Origin: JAWXBK01 sp040878185 | GTDB taxonomy: Bacteria; Pseudomonadota; Alphaproteobacteria; Dongiales; Dongiaceae | Assembly (NCBI GenBank): GCA_040878185.1 | Contig: JBBDMS010000033.1 | Span: 33,075 to 97,074, forward strand | Length of the DNA stretch: 64,000 nt | Direction of reading: 5' to 3' | Shown here: piece by piece, positions 25,207 through 33,650 of the stretch | Numbering within the stretch: position 1 is the stretch's first letter | Layout: the number at the start of each line of letters is the position of its first letter | Made by a program: the position numbers and the translations under genes | Notes under the pieces: generated by a model | What the model saw: the letters and a program-made list of their open reading frames with translations, nothing else | Databases searched by the model: none | Told to the model about the DNA's origin: nothing

Positions 25207-26019
25207 ATGCGCAGCGATCGCTACACCTGGCGTTTCGTCCTGATCCTGATCGTGGCCTGGACAGTGCTGCTCTATCTCTTCCTGCCGATTTTCGTCGCCG
25301 CGCCGATCTCGCTCTCGCCCGAACGCTATCTGCTGATGCCACGCGGCGAGTACTCGCTCCGACATTACGAGAATTTGTTCACCAACCCGAAATGGCTCAA
25401 CTCGATCTGGCAGAGCCTGGTGATCGCGGTCTGCGCCACCACCATTGCCGTCGTCACCGGCACGCTGGCCGCCGTTGGGATCTGGCGGCTCGCGTCGCGC
25501 TTCGGCGAGGCGGTCCGCGCATTCATCCTGCTGCCGATGATCGTGCCGTCGATCGTTTCGGCGCTGGCTTTCTTCCGGGTTTTCGCCGATCTCGGCCTGC
25601 TCGATACGATGCCGGGCGTCATTCTCGCCCATAGCATCCTGGCGGTGCCCTATGTCGTCATCACGGTCTCGACCTCGCTCGCCGGCTTCGATCTCAAGCT
25701 CGAACAGGCGGCGCGCAATCTCGGCGCCTCGATGCACCAGACGATCCGCTTTGTCATCCTGCCGAACATCATGCCCGGCGTGCTCTCCGGCGCGATCTTC
25801 GCCTTTATCCTGTCCTGGGACGAAATCGTGGTGACGCTGTTCGTCTCGCGCCTCACAGTTTTCACCCTGCCGCGCCGCATGTGGGACGGGATTCGCGATC
25901 AGGCCGATCCGACCATCGCCGCCTGCGCGACCACGCTGATCCTGCTGACCTTCGCGACGATCCTGATGTACCTGATCCTGCAGCGGCGGGGCCCTAAAGT
26001 ACGCCCGCAGGGCGCCTGA
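25207..26019 (+). CDS. ABC transporter permease, PotC-like
   Basis: 270 residues with six helices, starting RFVLILIVAWTVLLYLFLPIF; the EAA loop is EQAARNLGASMHQTIRFVILPNIMPG. It is the second channel subunit of the polyamine-type importer. Last gene of this plus-strand unit; the next gene is convergent, 17 bases away. Confidence 0.93.
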   Translation: MRSDRYTWRFVLILIVAWTVLLYLFLPIFVAAPISLSPERYLLMPRGEYSLRHYENLFTNPKWLNSIWQSLVIAVCATTIAVVTGTLAAVGIWRLASRFGEAVRAFILLPMIVPSIVSALAFFRVFADLGLLDTMPGVILAHSILAVPYVVITVSTSLAGFDLKLEQAARNLGASMHQTIRFVILPNIMPGVLSGAIFAFILSWDEIVVTLFVSRLTVFTLPRRMWDGIRDQADPTIAACATTLILLTFATILMYLILQRRGPKVRPQGA

Positions 26020-26036
26020 GGCGTCCCCAAAGCCGC

Positions 26037-26876
26037 TCAGAGCTTCTTCGCGCGCTCCAGCGTCACGGTGATCCGTCGCGTCACCTTCCAGTGTTTCAGC
26101 AACGGCAGCCCCTCTTCGTCGTTCAGATTAATTACGAACTCGGCCTTACTGCCGTCTTCTTCCGGCACATCGGGGATGCGTCCGCTGACCACCGCGTAGA
26201 TGTTCTGGCGAACCGTGCGCCGCAGCGTCAGGCGGCCATATATTCGCATCGCCGCGAACTTCAGTTGCAGATAGGCAAAATTGATCGCCACATTGTCGCC
26301 CACCGACTTCGCCTTGTAGAACGCCGTGCGGCTGTCGGTGTCGTGCGGCACGATACTTTCGATGTAGGTTTCATCGAGCGTCAGCGCCTCGAGCGGAATC
26401 CGCGACAGCCGGAAATACAGATCGAGATCGTCGCCGCCATAGCCGCGGATGACGTCGTCGTAACCCTCGACCTGGTCGAAATGCTTTTTCCAGACGACAC
26501 AGCTGCCCGAGCGTCCCTTGATTTCGTCGCTGAGCGGAAAGCGGAAGAACACGTCGTCACGGGTTCGGGCATCGATCCGCGCGACGAAATCGCGCGGGAT
26601 GATGATGTCGGCATCGAGGAAGATCAGGATATCGCCGGTCGCGGCGGCGGCCCCGATATTGCGGGCATCGGCCAGATGAAAATCCGCGACGTCGGGCACT
26701 TTGACGACGACCGCGTCCGGGTGCTGCTTCGCGACCACGCCCGCGGTGTCCTCGGGACAGTTGTAGTCGACCACCACGACTTCGGTTTCGGGCTGGGCGA
26801 GGAAACGGGGCAGGGACTCGAGCAGATACGTCAGTCGTCCTTTGCAGGTCACGACAATGGAAAAACGTCGCGGCAT
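26037..26876 (-). CDS. Glycosyltransferase family 2
   Basis: 279 residues with a GT-A fold: FSIVVTCKGRLTYLLESLP at the start, VVVDYNCPEDT, the DXD-type DADIIIP near 95, and the acceptor-side GYDDVIRGYGGDDLDLYFRLSR. Resembles the chondroitin-polymerase/galactosyltransferase-like family-2 group that adds sugars to surface polysaccharide or protein. No membrane helix, so cytoplasmic or peripheral. Donor and acceptor unknown. Confidence 0.87.
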   Translation of the reverse strand: MPRRFSIVVTCKGRLTYLLESLPRFLAQPETEVVVVDYNCPEDTAGVVAKQHPDAVVVKVPDVADFHLADARNIGAAAATGDILIFLDADIIIPRDFVARIDARTRDDVFFRFPLSDEIKGRSGSCVVWKKHFDQVEGYDDVIRGYGGDDLDLYFRLSRIPLEALTLDETYIESIVPHDTDSRTAFYKAKSVGDNVAINFAYLQLKFAAMRIYGRLTLRRTVRQNIYAVVSGRIPDVPEEDGSKAEFVINLNDEEGLPLLKHWKVTRRITVTLERAKKL

Positions 26877-27019
26877 CGTTGCGTCAGCCCCCTCCCGGTC
26901 TATTCTTCAGACTCGGCCACGAGGACGATCCGGCGCAAGCGCGTTCGGCTATCGGCGCCGCGGCGATGTCCTTGCGAGTCGCTGCCTCGCCCCGGCGGCG
27001 GCGGCCGAGTGGAGACCGC

Positions 27020-27346
27020 ATGATCTCGATTCCCGCCTTCGTCGCCGCGGCCATCGCCGAGATCGCCGGCTGCTTCGCCTTCTGGGCCTGGGCCCGGCTC
27101 GACAAATCGCCCCTCTGGCTGCTGCCCGGCATCGCGGCGCTCGCCCTCTTCGCCTGGCTGCTGACCTTGGCCGAGAGCGATGCGGCCGGCCGCGCCTATG
27201 CCGCCTATGGCGGGATCTACATCGCGGCGTCGCTTGCCTGGCTGTGGGCGGTCGAAGGCATCAGACCCGACCGTTGGGATGCGATCGGAGCCGTGGTCTG
27301 TCTCGCCGGCGCCGGCATCATCCTGTTCGGTCCGCGCTCTGCCTGA
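27020..27346 (+). CDS. YnfA family membrane protein (UPF0060)
   Basis: 108 residues with four membrane helices; family signatures are AEIAGCFAFWAWARLDKSPLWL, GRAYAAYGGIYIAASLAWLW and DRWDAIGA. Small inner-membrane protein related to the SMR efflux group, function unproven. The ATG follows GGAGACCGC. Confidence 0.92.
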   Translation: MISIPAFVAAAIAEIAGCFAFWAWARLDKSPLWLLPGIAALALFAWLLTLAESDAAGRAYAAYGGIYIAASLAWLWAVEGIRPDRWDAIGAVVCLAGAGIILFGPRSA

Positions 27347-27457
27347 GCGGGCTGCCCGAAGCTGCGGCAGGGCTCCACAGCCGATCACATTTTCTTTGCT
27401 GCGCTGCAAAAATTTCGTCGACTCGGATCGTCCGTAACAGGCAGCAAAATGGGCCCC

Positions 27458-27466
27458 TGTGGATAA
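27458..27466 (-). promoter_or_regulatory. DnaA-box-like 9-mer
   Basis: Perfect TTATCCACA on the minus strand within the nrdJ upstream region. DnaA boxes control nrdAB in E. coli; a similar role here is inference, and a single 9-mer can occur by chance. Confidence 0.35.
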
Positions 27467-27510
27467 CCGGCCCCGCTGCGACCCCGCGGAAACCCTGGAT
27501 TTTGCGCCGC

Positions 27511-27526
27511 ACACAACATCTAGGGG
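27511..27526 (+). promoter_or_regulatory. Candidate NrdR box 1
   Basis: ACACAACATCTAGGGG matches about 12 of 16 positions of the NrdR consensus (ACAC-AT-rich centre-GTGT). NrdR represses ribonucleotide reductase genes according to ATP/dATP. Confidence 0.4.
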
Positions 27527-27607
27527 GTCGCCACAAATGCGTCACAGAATGTTGTTGCAAACCGTAACGCGAGGCAGCAACATATGGGGTATCAGCGGGT
27601 CGGGGGA

Positions 27608-27623
27608 CCACAAGATACTGTAG
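27608..27623 (+). promoter_or_regulatory. Candidate NrdR box 2
   Basis: CCACAAGATACTGTAG, about 11 of 16 consensus matches, 97 bases after box 1 and about 100 bases before nrdJ. Boxes normally come in pairs about 3 helical turns apart, so this spacing is unusual. Confidence 0.4.
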
Positions 27624-27724
27624 ACCCGTCAAGCCCCTAGCGTGCGTTCTTCGAGCATTTTCGAACGCATCTGGGGGTTTTGCGTCCCCGAGGGCCGGAA
27701 CACGATAAAAATAGGGGACGGATC

Positions 27725-30700
27725 ATGCGTATTGCTCGTCGATTCACGGAAACCGGTAAGAGCCCTTACGAGGGAATCGAGTTCCGCAGGACGAGCAGCG
27801 AGATCCGGAATCCCGACGGTTCCCTAGTGTTCCAGGCCAAAGACATCGACGTTCCGGCCAACTGGTCGCAGGTCGCCTGCGACGTCCTGGCCCAGAAATA
27901 TTTCCGCAAGGCCGGTGTGCCCGCGCGCCTTCTGCCCGTCGTCGAAGGCGACGTGCCGGAATTCCTGTGGCGGCGCGAGCCCGATCGCGAGGCGATGGCG
28001 CAGCTTCCGGCGGAAGAACGCAATGGCGGCGAGAAGAGCGCGAAGCAGGTCTTCGACCGCCTTGCCGGCACCTGGACTTATTGGGGCTGGAAGGGCGGCT
28101 ATTTCGACGCCGAGGAAGACGCGCGCTGCTTTTATGACGAGATGCGCTGGATGCTGGCGACCCAGATGGGCGCGCCGAACAGCCCGCAATGGTTCAACAC
28201 CGGCATGCACTGGGCCTACGGTATCGACGGGCCCAGCCAGGGCCATTTCTATGTCGATTTCAAATCCGGCGAGCTGACGGTTTCGCGCTCGGCCTACGAG
28301 CATCCGCAGCCGCATGCCTGCTTCATCCAGTCGGTCTCGGACGACCTCGTCAACGAGGGCGGCATCATGGACCTGTGGGTCCGCGAAGCACGGCTGTTCA
28401 AATACGGCTCGGGCACCGGCTCGAATTTCTCGAAGCTGCGCGGCGGCGGCGAATCGCTCTCGGGCGGCGGCCGTTCCTCGGGCCTGATGAGCTTCCTCAA
28501 GATCGGCGACCGCGCGGCGGGCGCGATCAAGTCGGGCGGCACGACGCGCCGCGCCGCCAAGATGGTCGTGGTCGACGTCGATCACCCGGATATCGAGGAA
28601 TATATCGACTGGAAGGTGGTCGAGGAGCAGAAGGTCGCGGCACTCGTCACCGGCTCGCGTCTCGCCAGCAAGCATCTCAACGCCATCATGCAGGCGGCGA
28701 ACGATTCCGATGCCAAGGATCGATTCGATCCGAAGGCCAATCCCGCGCTGAAGAAGGCGATCAAAGCCGCCCGCGCGGTTCTCATTCCCGACAATTATAT
28801 CCGCCGGGTGATCCAGTTCGCCGAACAGGGCTACAGCGAGATCCAGTTCCGCACCTACGACACCGACTGGGATTCGGATGCGTATCTCACCGTGTCGGGT
28901 CAGAACTCGAACAATTCGGTGCGCGTCACCAACGAATTCATCCAGCGCGTACTCGACAATGGCGACTGGAGTCTGATCCGCCGCACCGACGGCAAGATCT
29001 CGAAGACCGTCAAGGCGCGCGATCTGTGGGAGAAGATCGGCCATGCCGCCTGGGCCTGCGCCGATCCGGGAATCCAGTTCGATACCACCGTCAACGACTG
29101 GCACACCTGCCCCGAGAGCGGCCGAATCAACGCGTCCAATCCGTGCTCGGAATATATGTTCCTCGACGACACGGCCTGCAATCTCGCCTCGCTGAACCTG
29201 ATGACGTTCCGGCGCGACGACGGCTCGTTCGATGTCGGCGGATTCGAACATTCGGTGCGGCTGTGGACGATCGTCCTCGAGATCTCGGTCCTGATGGCGC
29301 AGTTCCCGTCGAAAGAAATCGCGCAGCTCTCCTACGAGTACCGCACGCTCGGCCTCGGCTACGCCAATATCGGCGGTCTTCTGATGTCGGTGGGCCTCTC
29401 CTACGACAGCGACCAGGGCCGCGCCATCACCGGGGCGATCACCGCGGTCATGACCGGCGTTTCCTATGCGACCTCGGCCGAAATGGCCGCCGCACTCGGC
29501 ACCTTCCCGGGCTACGAGAAGAATCGCGATTCGATGCTGCGGGTGATCCGCAACCACACCCGCGCCGCGCATGGCGACGAGAACGGCTATGAAGAGCTCT
29601 CGATCAAGCCGGTGCCGCTCGACCGCGCCAACTGCCCGGACAAGGCGCTGGTGCAGGCCGCGGCCGATGCCTGGGACAGCGCCCTCGAACTCGGCGAAAA
29701 GCACGGCTATCGCAATGCCCAGGCGACCGTGATCGCGCCGACCGGCACGATCGGTCTCGTGATGGATTGCGACACCACCGGAATCGAACCGGATTTCGCG
29801 CTGGTGAAGTTCAAGAAGCTCGCCGGCGGCGGCTATTTCAAGATCATCAACCGCATGGTGCCGCAGGCGCTGAAGACGCTCGGCTATCCCGAAGACCAGA
29901 TCGAGGCGATGATCCGCTATGCGGTCGGCCACGGCACGCTCGCGGATGCGCCGGGCATCGATCACGACGCGCTGCGCGACAAGGGTTTCCCGGACGCCTC
30001 GATCGAGGCGATCGAGAATGCGCTCGCCAGCGCTTTCGATATCCGCTTCGCCTTCAACAAATGGACCCTCGGTGAGGCGTTCTGCACCGAGACGCTCGGC
30101 TTCACGCTCGCCGATCTCGACGCGCCCGGTTTCGACATGCTTGGCGCGCTCGGTTTCTCGCGCAAGCAGGTCGAGGCGGCGAACACCTATTGCTGCGGCG
30201 CGATGACCCTCGAAAGCGCACCGCATCTCAAGGCCGAGCATCTGCCGGTCTTCGACTGCGCCAATCCCTGCGGGCGCATCGGCAAGCGTTCGCTTTCGGT
30301 CGTCAGCCATATCAAGATGATGGCGGCGGCGCAGCCGTTCATCTCGGGTGCGATCTCGAAGACGATCAATATGCCGAACGTCGCCACCGTCGACGATTGC
30401 AAGGAGGCGTACCTGATGTCGTGGCGCCTCGGGATCAAGGCGAACGCGCTCTATCGCGACGGCTCGAAGCTCTCGCAGCCGCTCGCCTCCAACTTCTTCG
30501 GCGACGACGAGGCCGACGAGGAGATCGAGGCGCTGATGGAGGCCCCGGCCGCGGTCCGCGCGACGGCGGTTGCCGAACGCACGGTCGAACGGATCGTCGA
30601 GCGCGTGGTCGAGCGGATCGTACAGCGCACCGACCGCTCGCGTCTTCCGAGCCGCCGCAAGGGCTACACCCAGAAGGCGATCGTCGGCGGCCACAAGGTC

Positions 30701-31474
30701 TATCTGCGAACCGGCGAATACGAGGACGGCAATCTCGGCGAGATCTTCATCGACATGCACAAGGAAGGCGCCGCCTTCCGCAGCCTGATGAACAATTTCG
30801 CGATCTCGATCTCGATCGGCCTGCAATATGGCGTGCCGCTCGAGGAGTTCGTCGAGGCTTTCACGTTCACCCGCTTCGAACCCTCCGGCATGGTCGAGGG
30901 CAACGATGCGATCAAGATGTCGACCTCGGTTCTCGATTATATCTTCCGCGAACTGGCGATTTCCTATCTCGGCCGCAACGACCTGGCGCATGTGCAACCG
31001 GCCGACCTGCTGCCCGATGCGACGGGCACGGGTGCGACCGAGGGCGAACTGCCCGAACGGGTCGCGAACGAAATTTCGCTCGATGCGGTCAAGCGCTATG
31101 CCAGCTCTGGCTATGTGCGGAGTTCCAACCTGGTCGTCTACCAGGGCGGACGGAACGGCGATGGCCTGCAGCTCGCACATGCGGCGAGCGCAATGGCATC
31201 GGCGGCCACGAGCGCCGCGATCGGCGCCGCGACCGCAACCTCATCGGCGGCCGTTGTGGCCGCAACCGGACTCGTCGGCAGCGGCACCGCTGAAGCCGTC
31301 GCCGTCGGGGCCGCCATCGTGCACAGCGTCGATGGCCGTATGGAGAAGATTCGCGAAGCGAAGCTCCGCGGCTATGAGGGGGACGCCTGTGGCGAATGCG
31401 GCAATTTCACGCTGGTCCGTAACGGTACGTGCATGAAGTGCACGACCTGCGGATCGACTTCCGGCTGCTCGTGA
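27725..31474 (+). CDS. nrdJ: Vitamin B12-dependent (class II) ribonucleoside-diphosphate reductase
   Basis: 1249 residues, usual for the alphaproteobacterial long NrdJ. Makes deoxyribonucleotides using adenosylcobalamin to generate the active-site thiyl radical, with or without oxygen. Visible: NSPQWFNTGMHWAYG, QPHACFIQSVSD, the GTGSNFSKLRG loop, NPCSEYMFLDDTACNLASLNL with active-site Asn/Cys/Glu, and YCCGAMTLESAPHLK. A long insertion at about 945-985 contains a heptad-like TVERIVERVVERIVQR helix. The C-terminus ends in a four-cysteine zinc-ribbon-like segment (CGECGNF, then CMKCTTCGST) that probably delivers reducing equivalents. The start is the ATG giving MRIARRFT, after GGGGACGG. No other reductase class is in the window. 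Confidence 0.97.
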   Translation: MRIARRFTETGKSPYEGIEFRRTSSEIRNPDGSLVFQAKDIDVPANWSQVACDVLAQKYFRKAGVPARLLPVVEGDVPEFLWRREPDREAMAQLPAEERNGGEKSAKQVFDRLAGTWTYWGWKGGYFDAEEDARCFYDEMRWMLATQMGAPNSPQWFNTGMHWAYGIDGPSQGHFYVDFKSGELTVSRSAYEHPQPHACFIQSVSDDLVNEGGIMDLWVREARLFKYGSGTGSNFSKLRGGGESLSGGGRSSGLMSFLKIGDRAAGAIKSGGTTRRAAKMVVVDVDHPDIEEYIDWKVVEEQKVAALVTGSRLASKHLNAIMQAANDSDAKDRFDPKANPALKKAIKAARAVLIPDNYIRRVIQFAEQGYSEIQFRTYDTDWDSDAYLTVSGQNSNNSVRVTNEFIQRVLDNGDWSLIRRTDGKISKTVKARDLWEKIGHAAWACADPGIQFDTTVNDWHTCPESGRINASNPCSEYMFLDDTACNLASLNLMTFRRDDGSFDVGGFEHSVRLWTIVLEISVLMAQFPSKEIAQLSYEYRTLGLGYANIGGLLMSVGLSYDSDQGRAITGAITAVMTGVSYATSAEMAAALGTFPGYEKNRDSMLRVIRNHTRAAHGDENGYEELSIKPVPLDRANCPDKALVQAAADAWDSALELGEKHGYRNAQATVIAPTGTIGLVMDCDTTGIEPDFALVKFKKLAGGGYFKIINRMVPQALKTLGYPEDQIEAMIRYAVGHGTLADAPGIDHDALRDKGFPDASIEAIENALASAFDIRFAFNKWTLGEAFCTETLGFTLADLDAPGFDMLGALGFSRKQVEAANTYCCGAMTLESAPHLKAEHLPVFDCANPCGRIGKRSLSVVSHIKMMAAAQPFISGAISKTINMPNVATVDDCKEAYLMSWRLGIKANALYRDGSKLSQPLASNFFGDDEADEEIEALMEAPAAVRATAVAERTVERIVERVVERIVQRTDRSRLPSRRKGYTQKAIVGGHKVYLRTGEYEDGNLGEIFIDMHKEGAAFRSLMNNFAISISIGLQYGVPLEEFVEAFTFTRFEPSGMVEGNDAIKMSTSVLDYIFRELAISYLGRNDLAHVQPADLLPDATGTGATEGELPERVANEISLDAVKRYASSGYVRSSNLVVYQGGRNGDGLQLAHAASAMASAATSAAIGAATATSSAAVVAATGLVGSGTAEAVAVGAAIVHSVDGRMEKIREAKLRGYEGDACGECGNFTLVRNGTCMKCTTCGSTSGCS

Positions 31475-31877
31475 CGAGTGGTTCGCTACAAGGAGCAGCC
31501 ACGACTGCGACTATGGTCTGAGTTCTCCCTGTGAAAACTTCCGGGCGTCGGCAGCGGCGGCGCCCGGGTTCTTCCTTCCCACCCTATGCGCCACCGTTCC
31601 ATCGCGCTGTTCAAAGCGGCGCGGCCACGCAGGGCTGTCAGCACGATTGAAGGTGTGTCCTGGTTTTGATCCGGCGCAAACTTTTTCAGATAACGCGGAA
31701 ATGCGCCAATTCATGAGCGCCGGACACAAATTTGCCCCGCGTTGAGTGCGCGCTTCCCTGTGCGACCGCGAGGGCACCGCATTGCGTGTGGGTGGCGCGC
31801 GCCCATATCGGATGCAGGATGGGGCAAAGTGTGTGAACCGCCCGAATCCAGACAAATCACATTCAGGAGGCGGCACC
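31475..31877. other. Intergenic region after nrdJ
   Basis: About 400 bases with no convincing gene. It begins with the likely nrdJ terminator and ends with the leader and AGGAGG ribosome site of the entericidin-like gene. I see no RNA gene in it. Confidence 0.5.
31541..31577 (+). terminator. Possible nrdJ terminator
   Basis: CCGGGCG pairs with CGCCCGG across a 13-base GC-rich loop, followed by a pyrimidine-rich GTTCTTCCTT. The U-tract is imperfect, so efficiency is uncertain. Confidence 0.4.
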
Positions 31878-32033
31878 ATGGTTAAGGAAAAATTTGCGAC
31901 CGCGTTGATCGCTCTTATGCTTCTCTCGGGCGGCGTTGCGTTGAGCGCGTGCAATACGACCGAGGGCGTCGGCGAGGATATCGAATCGGCCGGCGATGCG
32001 ATCGACGACGCGGCGGAAGATGCGCAGGAGTAA
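31878..32033 (+). CDS. Entericidin EcnA/B-like small lipoprotein
   Basis: 51 residues. A lipoprotein signal with hydrophobic ALIALMLLSGGVALSAC ends at the lipid Cys (about residue 25), followed by NTTEGVGEDIESAGDAIDDAAED, the glycine/acidic amphipathic tail typical of entericidin-like lipopeptides. These are small envelope lipoproteins induced by stress or stationary phase and linked to a toxin-antidote pair in enterobacteria; only one member is present here. Start fixed by AGGAGG seven bases upstream. Followed by a strong hairpin terminator. Confidence 0.85.
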   Translation: MVKEKFATALIALMLLSGGVALSACNTTEGVGEDIESAGDAIDDAAEDAQE

Positions 32034-32105
32034 TCCGGCGTCGGCGACGGTGGGTCTGCGCAGGCTCGTCGTCGTCCAAAACGAACAAGCGCAGGACAGA
32101 TTCTT

Positions 32106-32140
32106 CTCGGCGCCGGCCCTTACCGGCGCCGAGATTCCGT
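32106..32140 (+). terminator. Strong hairpin terminator after the entericidin-like gene
   Basis: A perfect 11-bp stem, CTCGGCGCCGG against CCGGCGCCGAG, with a six-base loop CCCTTA, followed by ATTCCGTTT. Placed 73 bases after the stop codon. The U-tract is short, but the stem is the strongest in the window. Confidence 0.7.
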
Positions 32141-32289
32141 TTGGGATCCTTTCACCCTGGAATCTTGGGCCACGGGATCGCGCCCCGCAATCGGAGCCGT
32201 CCGACGGCGCTCGCCACTTCGGGTTTCATGCGACCGTCCGGGGCGCTATTCTCCGCGGCCTTCATGAGACATCGGACAGGGAGACCGTC

Positions 32290-32757
32290 ATGGCCGGAAC
32301 GATCGACAAGCGCCTCGCCGAGAAGGGCATCGAGCTACCCAAGGCGGCCGCTCCCGTCGCCAACTACGTACCGGTTGCGATCGCGGGCAATCTCGCCTTC
32401 GTGTCCGGCCAGGTCACGGTCTGGAACGGCGAGTTCCGCTTCAAGGGCAAGCTCGGCAAGGATTTCTCGGTCGAGGAAGGCCAGCAGGCGGCGCGGCTCT
32501 GCGGGCTCAATATCGTGGCGCAGCTCCGGGCGGCGCTCGGCGGCGATCTCGACCGGGTGAAGCGCGTCCTCAAGCTTGGCGTGTTCGTGAACTCGACCGC
32601 CGATTTCACCGACCAGCCCAAGGTCGCCAATGGCGTTTCGGACCTGATGGTCGAGATCTTCGGGGATGCCGGGAAACATGCCCGCTTCGCCGTCGGCACC
32701 AACGTCCTGCCGCTGGACCTCGCGGTCGAGGTCGACGCGGTCGTCGAAATCGCCTGA
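32290..32757 (+). CDS. RidA family protein
   Basis: 155 residues, single RidA/YjgF domain: YVPVAIAGNLAFVSGQVT, then RLCGLNIVAQLRAALGGDLDRVKRVLKLGVFVNS and the end strand VLPLDLAVEVDAVVEIA. Unlike the three-domain protein elsewhere in the window, the arginine of the active site appears present (KHARFAVGTNVLP). This longer N-terminal subgroup (TIDKRLAEKGIELPKAAAPVANY) is common in proteobacteria; it probably removes reactive enamine/imine intermediates in the cytoplasm. Start after GGGAGACCGTC. Confidence 0.92.
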   Translation: MAGTIDKRLAEKGIELPKAAAPVANYVPVAIAGNLAFVSGQVTVWNGEFRFKGKLGKDFSVEEGQQAARLCGLNIVAQLRAALGGDLDRVKRVLKLGVFVNSTADFTDQPKVANGVSDLMVEIFGDAGKHARFAVGTNVLPLDLAVEVDAVVEIA

Positions 32758-32897
32758 CCGGGCCGGACCGACCGACCATCGGGCGGGCCCCTCTCCACTG
32801 TTGGAACAGGTCGCGGGAGCCGGCACGCACAAGAGGCGACGAACTCTAAGCGCCTTTTGCTTGGGATCTTTGTAAGAGTTTGACTATAAATATTAAA

Positions 32898-32918
32898 ATA
32901 GTTTAACTATTAAACTAT
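32898..32918. promoter_or_regulatory. Palindromic operator 1 of the MarR regulator
   Basis: A 21-base inverted repeat: TAGTTTAA and TTAAACTA arms around CTA, extended by one more pair. Its 19-base core is the exact reverse complement of operator 2, as expected for a dimeric winged-helix protein. Confidence 0.75.
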
Positions 32919-32947
32919 ATAAATCTCCGCCAAGTCTGCTTGATTAG

Positions 32948-32972
32948 ATATAGTTTAATAGTTAAACTATAT
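32948..32972. promoter_or_regulatory. Palindromic operator 2 of the MarR regulator
   Basis: A 25-base perfect palindrome apart from its 3-base centre (TAG), arms ATATAGTTTAA and TTAAACTATAT. It ends at the first possible start codon, so binding would block transcription start or elongation and perhaps translation initiation. Centre-to-centre distance to operator 1 is 52 bases, about five helical turns. Confidence 0.75.
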
Positions 32973-32974
32973 TG

Positions 32975-33580
32975 ATGACACTCTCCCCCTTTGCCGCTGC
33001 CGACCTTTCACCCGATACGATCCGGATCGCAGATCTGGTCGGCCAGATCGGTCAGTCGGTCCGGGCGGCACGGCAGGAGAGCGACCTCAACCCGGTGCAG
33101 TGGGAAGCGTTGCGATTTCTCGGTCTGGCCAACCGGCTCTCCCGCAATCCGGGCGGCCTCGCGGCCTGGCTCGGAATGACCAAGGGCGCGGCCTCGCAGA
33201 CCGTCGCATCGCTGGCCAAGCTCGGGCTCATCCTCCGTCTGCCCGATCCGCGCGACGGACGCGGGCTTGCCCTCGATCTCACCAATGCCGGAAGGCGGAT
33301 GGCGCAAAGCGATCCGCTGCTGGCGATCGCCCGCGCCTTGTCCGCCCTACCCGCGCCCGCGATCGCGACCACCGAAGCCGCATTGAGGGCAACGCTGGCG
33401 GGGATGCGGCCCGGCCGTCGGGGATCGGCGATCGGGCGCTGCGGCACATGTCGGCATTTCCGCCGCGACGCCAAAAGCGAGACCGGCGGACCGCATCGAT
33501 GCGATCGCGCGCGGGTTTCCCTCAACGATGCCGAAACCGGCCAGCTCTGCGTACTGTTCGGAGAGAAACCCGCCGCCTGA
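32975..33580 (+). CDS. MarR-family regulator with C-terminal cysteine cluster
   Basis: About 201 residues. The winged-helix DNA-binding domain (about 15-115) shows LNPVQWEALRFLGLANRLSRNPGGLAAWLGMTKGAASQTVASLAKLGLILRLPDPRDGRGLALDLTNAG as its helix-turn-helix and wing. After residue 140 comes a tail with four cysteines (RCGTCRHF, then HRCDRA and QLCVLF) plus a His, likely to hold zinc or an iron-sulfur/redox centre. Two palindromes directly upstream suggest it represses itself. A TTG three bases earlier could be the start. No obvious target other than itself is adjacent. The ATG is used here. Confidence 0.88.
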   Translation: MTLSPFAAADLSPDTIRIADLVGQIGQSVRAARQESDLNPVQWEALRFLGLANRLSRNPGGLAAWLGMTKGAASQTVASLAKLGLILRLPDPRDGRGLALDLTNAGRRMAQSDPLLAIARALSALPAPAIATTEAALRATLAGMRPGRRGSAIGRCGTCRHFRRDAKSETGGPHRCDRARVSLNDAETGQLCVLFGEKPAA

Positions 33581-33650
33581 AAACGCGCAGCTGAACCGGC
33601 CCTCGGAATAGGGCGCCACGAAACCGGGCGCAACAAGCCGCCCACCGCGC

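Larger units (their letters stand above)
27347..27724 (+). promoter_or_regulatory. nrdJ upstream regulatory region
   Basis: 378 bases without a gene before nrdJ. It holds two candidate NrdR boxes and one perfect DnaA-type 9-mer (listed separately). I looked for a cobalamin riboswitch, which would suit a B12-dependent enzyme, and did not find a B12-box consensus. Confidence 0.5.
32880..32972. promoter_or_regulatory. AT-rich promoter-operator region of the MarR gene
   Basis: A strikingly AT-rich stretch in GC-rich surroundings. It contains a TTGACT hexamer at 32880-32885 that may be the minus-35 element; the first operator then covers the minus-10 region. The whole block precedes the regulator directly, pointing to autoregulation. 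Confidence 0.5.

Noticed and set aside
27458..27466. DnaA box as sign of a replication origin
   Set aside because: Only one good 9-mer, no cluster, no AT-rich unwinding region nearby, and none of the usual origin genes (dnaA, hemE, parAB). A similar 9-mer near 311 is a weaker match.
27347..27724. Cobalamin riboswitch upstream of nrdJ
   Set aside because: No B12-box consensus or plausible conserved fold found by eye.
27824..31180. A 1118-codon open frame antisense to nrdJ
   Set aside because: Shadow of a GC-rich gene; residue makeup is unnatural (Arg, Asp, His rich) and no family motif is visible.
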